Assembly (NCBI GenBank): GCA_016202915.1
Contig: JACQNT010000104.1
Span: 1-9,771 of the forward strand
DNA length: 9,771 nt
Source of the DNA: Acidobacteriota bacterium
GTDB lineage: Bacteria; Acidobacteriota; Polarisedimenticolia; Gp22-AA2
Direction: 5' to 3'
The position numbers and the translations under genes are program-made. Below the pieces are notes generated by a model. It made no database searches. It had not been told where the DNA came from and saw only the letters and a list, made by a program, of their open reading frames with translations. Positions 5,912 to 9,771 of this stretch are shown here, one piece after another; within the stretch, counting starts at the first letter, position 1; each line of letters begins with the position of its first letter.

Positions 5912-8139
5912 GCCGGGGCCCGCGCGCGCGCGCCGGCTGGGTGGTCCTCCTGGCGGTTGCCCTGGCCGTCCCGCGCGCCGTGTGCCAGGAGGAGGAGGAC
6001 CTCACGGCGGGCCTGAAGGCGATGCGGGCGGCCTTCACGCGGGCGCGGGAGAAGATCGACAACCTCGAGTTCGCCTCCGCGGTGCGCGAGCTCGGAACGG
6101 TCATCGACCCCCGCCGCAACGCCCGGGGCGCGGACCTGAGCGGGGAGGAGCGCGAGCTCCTCTGCTCGGCCTACGACCTGCGCGGGCGCTCCCATTTCAA
6201 CCTCGGCAACCAGAAGGCCGCGGAGGCCGATTTCGAGGCGCTCCTCAGGCTCGAGCCGGGGTACCCCATCGATCGCCAGACCCTGTCGCCCAAGGTCGTG
6301 GACCTGTTCGACAGGGTGCGCGGCCGCGTGGCCGGATTCCTGGTCATCCATGTCGATCCCCCCCCCGCGCGCCTCTCGGTCGACGGCGATCCCGTGGAGC
6401 CTGACGAGAAGGGCCGCCTCGCGCTGCTGGCGGGCCGGCGTGTCCTGCGCGTCGAGAGCGACGGGTACGATCCCCAGGAGGAGGTCCTGACGATCGTCGC
6501 CGGGATGGAGGTGAGCAGGACGCTGCGCCTGCGCGCCAACCGGCGCACGCTGCAGTTCGTCACCGTTCCGGCCGACGTCACGATCCTTCTGGACGGGACG
6601 CCGGTCGGGACCACCCGAGGTCCGGCGACTCCCGAGGTCGAGGCGATGGCGCGTCAGTTCGGCTTTGACCCCCGGAGCGCCGCCGCTCCGTTCCTGGCGC
6701 CCCTGGTGGCGGCGGGGGACCACAGGGTGACCTTCGAGCGGGAGTGCTTCCAGTCCCAGACGGTCAGCGTGAAGGTGGCGCTCGATCCGGAGAACACGCC
6801 TCTGCGGCTCTCCCCGGTCGTGCTCCGGGAAGCCCGGACGGATCTGAGAGTCACCTCGACGCCGGACGGCGCCGAGGTCCTGGTGGGCGGGGAGAGGAAG
6901 GGCGCCACGCCCCTCACCGTGCCGGGGCTGTGCGGCGGGGAGCGCGAGGTGACCGTGACGAAGGCGGAGGTGGGCGTCTGGAACGATCGGATCCGGCTGG
7001 CGCCCGGCCAGGTCAACACCCTCGACGTCCGCCTCAGGCCGACGCTGCTGTATGCCGGCACGTTCCGGCTGGACGAATGGGGGCGCGCCGTGTGGAGCGA
7101 CGAGGACAAGGCGCTCCTGGAGGAGATGGCGAAAGGGCTGAAGACGCTCAACCTGGTCCGCTCGCCGGAGGCCCTGGAGGCGTTCCGGTCGGCGGTGATC
7201 AAGTGGATGATCACGGAGCCGGATGAGGTTCGCGCGGGGGCGATCCTGCCGCCGGCGATCCTGGAGGAGGCAGCGTCGAAGGCCCGCGCCGATCTCGTCC
7301 TGGCCGGGCTGACCCTGGGGAACGACGCCGAGAAGGCCTGGACCCTGGCGCTCTACTCGGTCCTGCATCCGTCCCCCGACGTCGTGGTCCTGCGCACCGA
7401 CCGCCCCGAAGGGGTCCGCGATTTCCTGCGCCGCCTCGACACGGCCCCGGCCGAGTCGGCCCCCTGGCTGGGCATGGGGCTGGTCGACACCCTGGCGGAG
7501 CCGGGAGGGCCGGGGGGCGGGGCGGCGAGCGGTCCGATCGTGGCGCGCGTCCTGCCCGGAAGCCCGGCGGCCAAGGCGGGCGTCAAGGCCGGCGACCGGG
7601 TCCGCGCCGTGGGCAGCAGGACGGTGGAGAGCGCGCGCGACGTGCAGCAGGCCGTCTCCCTCGAGATGGCGCGCCCCGCGGGCCTGAAGGCGACCATCGT
7701 GCTGGCGGTGGAGGACGCCGCGGGCCAGCGCACGGCGCGGGTGGCGCCGGGCGACAGCCCGGTCGTGGTCCCGCTCATCGACGCGACCCTCCTTTACAAC
7801 CGGGCCCTGGCGGAGTTCCGGCTCCGCTCGAAGGCCGCCCGGGACGAGGCGGAGCGCGGCGCGGCGCTGCTCAACCTCGGCGTCGCCTTCATGCACTTCC
7901 GGGCCTACGACAGGGCGCAGGCCGAGGGGTTCTCCAGGGCCTCCCTGCCGCAGGGGCCGGGCATCTCGGAGGGGACGGTCCTCTACTACCGTGGCCTCTG
8001 CGCGCTGAGGCGCGGGGACCCGGCGGCGTCCCGCGAGGCGTTCCTCGCGGCCTCGTCCGCGGCGGGAAGCACCCTCGAATCCGGGGACGGACCGTCCGCC
8101 GCCGCCGCCGCGGCCCGCATGCTGCAGGCGCTCGAATAG
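5908..8139 (+). CDS. Exported multidomain TPR/PEGA/PDZ/TPR protein
   Basis: Predicted 743 residues from a GTG at 5908 that overlaps the preceding stop as GTGA, with GAGG at 5899-5902 five bases upstream. Residues 1-26 are a signal peptide (WVVLLAVALAV core). About 30-130 is TPR-like (LRGRSHFNLGNQKAAEADF). Three PEGA-like repeats follow at about 145-210, 212-305 and 311-378 (for example VPADVTILLDGTPVG and STPDGAEVLVGGERKG). Residues about 380-515 are a mixed alpha/beta region I do not recognise. About 520-610 is a PDZ domain (PIVARVLPGSPAAKAGVKAGDRV), and about 625-740 a second TPR-like helical region. No protease triad is visible, so the PDZ is probably for binding. It shares PEGA modules with the operon's kinase, which suggests a common ligand or a joint envelope complex. 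It ends 16 bp before a transposon insertion. Confidence 0.85.
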   Translation: MSRGPRARAGWVVLLAVALAVPRAVCQEEEDLTAGLKAMRAAFTRAREKIDNLEFASAVRELGTVIDPRRNARGADLSGEERELLCSAYDLRGRSHFNLGNQKAAEADFEALLRLEPGYPIDRQTLSPKVVDLFDRVRGRVAGFLVIHVDPPPARLSVDGDPVEPDEKGRLALLAGRRVLRVESDGYDPQEEVLTIVAGMEVSRTLRLRANRRTLQFVTVPADVTILLDGTPVGTTRGPATPEVEAMARQFGFDPRSAAAPFLAPLVAAGDHRVTFERECFQSQTVSVKVALDPENTPLRLSPVVLREARTDLRVTSTPDGAEVLVGGERKGATPLTVPGLCGGEREVTVTKAEVGVWNDRIRLAPGQVNTLDVRLRPTLLYAGTFRLDEWGRAVWSDEDKALLEEMAKGLKTLNLVRSPEALEAFRSAVIKWMITEPDEVRAGAILPPAILEEAASKARADLVLAGLTLGNDAEKAWTLALYSVLHPSPDVVVLRTDRPEGVRDFLRRLDTAPAESAPWLGMGLVDTLAEPGGPGGGAASGPIVARVLPGSPAAKAGVKAGDRVRAVGSRTVESARDVQQAVSLEMARPAGLKATIVLAVEDAAGQRTARVAPGDSPVVVPLIDATLLYNRALAEFRLRSKAARDEAERGAALLNLGVAFMHFRAYDRAQAEGFSRASLPQGPGISEGTVLYYRGLCALRRGDPAASREAFLAASSAAGSTLESGDGPSAAAAAARMLQALE

Positions 8140-8147
8140 ACTTTCCA

Positions 8148-8155
8148 CGAGGCCC
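8148..8155 (+). repeat. Left target-site duplication of the IS1-like insertion
   Basis: CGAGGCCC abuts the left terminal repeat and recurs exactly at 9631-9638 next to the right one. An 8-bp duplication is within the 8-10 bp range known for the IS1 family. The perfect match indicates a fairly recent single insertion event. Confidence 0.9.
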
Positions 8156-8173
8156 GGTAGTGGGTCAGTTTGA
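8156..8173 (+). repeat. Left terminal inverted repeat
   Basis: GGTAGTGGGTCAGTTTGA is the exact reverse complement of 9613-9630. The transposase frame's stop (complement of 8165-8167) lies inside the repeat, a compact arrangement common in small insertion sequences. Confidence 0.92.
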
Positions 8174-8841
8174 GGCAACCTTTCTTTCGGCGGCCTCCAG
8201 AAGCCCTATTACTTCGTCCAGCGTCCAGACATGATCCGTGACTCCAGCCGCCATCGCGGGCGTGATCCGGAGGGTCTGATGGACCCGCCCGAAGTTGTAC
8301 CACATGAAGTGATGGACATCCGCATCGTGAGGTTCTGGCGCTCGACGTAGGACGTGCTGACATGGGCCGGGTCGGGATTGCCCGTGCAGCACTCCTTGGC
8401 CGTGCCGATGCACTTGGCGGGGCTGTAGCGGGCCTCTCCCGGCCGCTCCGCGCCGTACAGCTTGATGAGCATGGAATAGTCGATGTCGGGCCCGAACGCG
8501 GCCTCTACGGCATCGATGTATACCCTGTGGCCGTCCGTCGTTAACTGAATGCGGCTGGACAGGCGATCCGCAAGGTCCTGGATGAAGCTGTAGGCCATCT
8601 CCGAGTCACGACGGCCCACGGCAAAGGACGGCACGAGCTTGCTGTCGGCATCCAGGGTCGTCCAGGTCCAGATGTCGCCCACGCCAGCCTGACCCTTCCG
8701 GGCGGCAGTCTTTTGCTTCATCCCCACGAAGGACCAAATCTCATCACACCGGGGGGTTGACAAAGAGAGAGAGAATGTAACTTTGCGACATTGAATCCCA
8801 TCGGTGCTACTCGTGTCTGCGGACACGGGATTTTCTAGCAC
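8165..8841 (-). pseudogene. Broken IS1-family DDE transposase
   Basis: The minus strand encodes two pieces of one transposase in different frames. Piece one (recognisable from about 8750 down to about 8312) contains CDEIWSFVGMKQK, GDIWTWTTLDADSKL (first Asp), QLTTDGH (second Asp) and TSYVERQNLTMRMS (Glu), so the DDE triad is present. Piece two, in another frame (about 8320 to 8165), continues HFMWYNFGRVHQTLRITPAM to the C-terminus. The roughly 24 residues that IS1-type relatives have between these blocks (an RRFTRLTNAFSKK-like stretch) are missing, so a deletion of about 70 bp near 8311-8320 shifted the frame. The N-terminal HTH/zinc-binding region usual before CDEIW is also absent: the open frame continues to a GTG at 8841 but looks unrelated beyond about 8751. 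It is unlikely to make an active enzyme. Confidence 0.88.
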
Positions 8842-8845
8842 CGGT
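8800..8845. other. Two-tier hairpin between transposase remnant and NYN gene
   Basis: The outer stem CGGTGCTA (8802-8809) pairs perfectly with TAGCACCG (8836-8843), extended by a T-G wobble and one A-T pair. The inner stem CGTGTC (8812-8817) pairs with GACACG (8822-8827) around a TGCG loop, leaving an asymmetric internal bulge of 8 bases on the right side. It could be an end remnant of another element, a recombination site or a structured RNA. It lacks the GTT/AAC core motifs expected of integron attC sites. Confidence 0.4.
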
Positions 8846-8857
8846 AATGGTGACCCC

Positions 8858-8894
8858 AGGGGGTGGGCGAGAGCTTGCCCCCTGTATCTTTTTC
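8858..8894 (+). terminator. Possible intrinsic terminator upstream of the NYN gene
   Basis: An 11-bp stem (8858-8868 with 8873-8883, six Watson-Crick pairs at the base, three wobble pairs, two closing pairs) carries a GAGA tetraloop and is followed within six bases by a run of five T (8889-8893). It would stop rightward transcripts entering from the host operon or from the element's left part. It lies 40-60 bases before the NYN start, so it might instead act as an insulator or attenuator for that gene. Confidence 0.4.
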
Positions 8895-8921
8895 TCCCTT
8901 AATTACTTATAGGGTCTCGAC

Positions 8922-9610
8922 ATGCCACGATACAGCCAGCATCCACGCCAACGCAACAAGCGTCACCTCAAATCCGCGTCCGAGTTTTCGTTGACTACTG
9001 GAATTTCCAGCTCTCACTCAATGAGACTGAAGCGAAGGCGCGCGGCCTCGAAGATTATCGTTTCAAGGTGGACTGGAAAGGCTTAGGTCAATGGCTGGCT
9101 AGGAAGGCCTGTCAGACGACGAGCATAGACCCAGGACGGCATTCGTTCGAGGGCGTCATCATCTACGCTTCGTACAACGCGAAAACCAAAGAAGGAGCAT
9201 CCTTTCACGGATGGGCCACAACGTGGCTTGACCGCCAGCCTGGGGTTAGAGTCGAGTGCCGCGAGAGAAAACCCAAGGCCCTACCGAAGTGCCCAACATG
9301 CCATCAGGAAATATCGGTCTGTCCGCATCCGGGCTGTGGGAAGCCAATCATCGCGACGGTTGAGAAGGGTGTGGACACGCTGATCGCTACGGACATGATT
9401 CGGCTGGCATGGGAGGATGCCTACGATGTGGCTGTCTTGGCCACATCAGACAGCGACTTGGTCCCGGCCGTTGAATTCCTCAATATCAAGGGCCGCAAGC
9501 TCGTGCAGGCTGGGTTTCCGCCTCGCGGAATTGATCTAGCAACTGCATGCTGGGCTTCTTTCGACGTTGCACCTCAGCGACATGAGATAGAGCGATCCGC
9601 CAGACACTAA
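8922..9610 (+). CDS. NYN-domain (PIN-like, LabA/DUF88-type) putative RNase with zinc ribbon; 5' end frameshifted
   Basis: The domain frame is open from 8903 to the stop at 9608-9610. It contains IRVRVFVDYWNFQLSLN (8972-9022, with the metal-binding Asp at 8993), a zinc-ribbon-like CPTC-x6-CPHPGC (about 9290-9340), EKGVDTLIATDM (from about 9360) and LATSDSDLVPAVEFL (about 9435-9480), ending in AGFPPRGIDLATACWASFDV. These are the conserved acidic motifs of NYN nucleases, which are thought to cut RNA in a metal-dependent way. No ATG, GTG or TTG exists in this frame before the GTG at 9068, and starting there would remove the first Asp. The well-placed ATG at 8922, with AGGG at 8911-8914, is one base out of frame; one extra C after it would read MPTIQPASTPTQQASPQ into the domain. 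So this is a recent frameshift, a sequence error or an unusual start. It ends 2 bp before the right terminal repeat and acts as transposon cargo. Confidence 0.75.
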
Positions 9611-9612
9611 AA

Positions 9613-9630
9613 TCAAACTGACCCACTACC
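9613..9630 (-). repeat. Right terminal inverted repeat
   Basis: TCAAACTGACCCACTACC is the exact reverse complement of 8156-8173. Homology between the ends stops after 18 bp on the inner side. It begins 2 bp after the NYN stop codon, so the cargo gene is packed against the end. Confidence 0.92.
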
Positions 9631-9638
9631 CGAGGCCC
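9631..9638 (+). repeat. Right target-site duplication
   Basis: CGAGGCCC, identical to 8148-8155. Host-like GC-rich sequence resumes directly after it. Confidence 0.9.
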
Positions 9639-9649
9639 CGCAGCGGCCC

Positions 9650-9769
9650 TTGGATATCTCCAATTTCTGGTGGTGGCCGCGCCGCCTCGCGGGGGACGGC
9701 GTCGCCACGCCGGGATGGGCGCAGATCGCCCACCGGCGCGCCTCGGCCCTCCCGCGCCCGGCCGCGTGA
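9650..9769 (+). other. Possible short ORF in the resumed host sequence (doubtful)
   Basis: From a TTG at 9650 a 39-codon frame runs to TGA at 9767-9769, reading LDISNFWWWPRRLAGDG and onward, with very GC-rich third positions. No good ribosome site is seen; a GAGG lies in the duplicated target 14 bases upstream. Removing the insertion and one target copy joins this frame to the DNA just after the TAG of the preceding operon gene, in the same frame. A minus-strand frame across the region is also open, so the coding signal is weak. No homology is recognised. Confidence 0.15.
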
Positions 9770-9771
9770 AC

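Larger units (their letters stand above)
8156..9630. mobile_element. Non-autonomous IS1-family element carrying a NYN nuclease cargo gene
   Basis: A 1475-bp unit bounded by perfect 18-bp terminal inverted repeats (GGTAGTGGGTCAGTTTGA) and an 8-bp duplication. Ends beginning GGTnnTG, the duplication size and the transposase remnant all point to IS1. Contents, left to right: a broken transposase reading left, a hairpin-rich junction of about 170 bp, and a NYN-domain gene reading right. Base composition is clearly less GC-rich than the host operon. The intact ends with a disabled transposase imply mobilisation in trans by a related complete copy. The layout matches the concept of a transporter IS (an IS carrying passenger genes). 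It inserted 16 bp after the stop of the last operon gene and spared its reading frame. Confidence 0.88.

Noticed and set aside
5341..8178. A 945-codon open frame on the minus strand opposite the last two operon genes
   Set aside because: Its translation is Arg/Gly/Pro-rich without recognisable domains, and it lies antisense to genes with clear domains, signal peptides and coupled starts. It is an artefact of high GC.
8757..8783. Promoter TTGACA with TAACTT inside the element
   Set aside because: The spacer is only 15 bp and the terminator-like hairpin at 8858 lies before the next gene. The TTGACA was noted but not called.
8800..8845. Integron attC site
   Set aside because: The imperfect hairpin has extrahelical bases, but the RYYYAAC/GTTRRRY ends are absent and no integrase is in the window.
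8922..9086. A 54-codon ORF starting at the good ATG
   Set aside because: Its translation is Arg/Ser/Lys-rich and overlaps the NYN motif VFVDYWNF in another frame. It is better read as the out-of-phase start of the NYN gene.
1..9771. CRISPR array, tRNA or rRNA genes
   Set aside because: No regularly spaced direct repeats and no cloverleaf or rRNA-like segments were seen on either strand.

Overview
The window is high-GC bacterial chromosome, dense with genes and with strongly GC-rich third codon positions. Its gene content is an Hanks-type Ser/Thr kinase with PEGA-like repeats, exported TPR, NHL and PDZ proteins, and an exported DUF151/BFN-PDZ protein. Together these suggest a soil- or sediment-type lineage such as Acidobacteriota or another multi-kinase phylum. 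This is an inference from style only; no taxonomic marker gene is present.

Layout. Bases 1-300 hold no credible gene. They contain a 154-nt GC-rich inverted-repeat element (43-196) and a plausible sigma70-type promoter (230-259). A small metallophosphoesterase follows (301-1008, +). It converges with, and overlaps by 11 bp, an exported bifunctional-nuclease-domain/PDZ protein (998-1798, -). The region 1799-2075 is a divergent control region with a near-consensus promoter (1922-1950) reading right. That promoter drives a tightly coupled three-gene operon: a membrane Ser/Thr kinase with about four PEGA-like repeats (2076-4193), an exported TPR/beta-propeller protein (4190-5911) and an exported TPR/PEGA/PDZ/TPR protein (5908-8139). 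Both junctions are 4-bp stop/start overlaps (TTGA and GTGA). The arrangement suggests one envelope-spanning signalling or scaffold assembly, with the kinase domain in the cytoplasm and PEGA, propeller, PDZ and TPR modules outside.

Directly behind the operon sits a 1475-bp insertion (8156-9630) of visibly lower GC. It has perfect 18-bp terminal inverted repeats starting GGTAGTG and a perfect 8-bp target duplication (CGAGGCCC), as expected for the IS1 family. Inside is a broken IS1-type DDE transposase: its N-terminal DNA-binding part is gone, and it has an internal deletion with frameshift after the catalytic Glu. A divergently oriented passenger gene encodes a NYN-domain (PIN-like, LabA/DUF88-type) putative RNase with a zinc ribbon, and it ends 2 bp before the right terminal repeat. 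The element therefore looks like a non-autonomous, trans-mobilised IS1-family transposon carrying a nuclease cargo gene. The NYN gene's only well-placed ATG is out of frame with the domain by one base.

The last 133 bp (9639-9771) resume host-like GC-rich sequence and hold at most a short doubtful ORF. The most interesting parts are the NYN-carrying IS1-like element, the kinase/PEGA operon and the unexplained structured element at 43-196.
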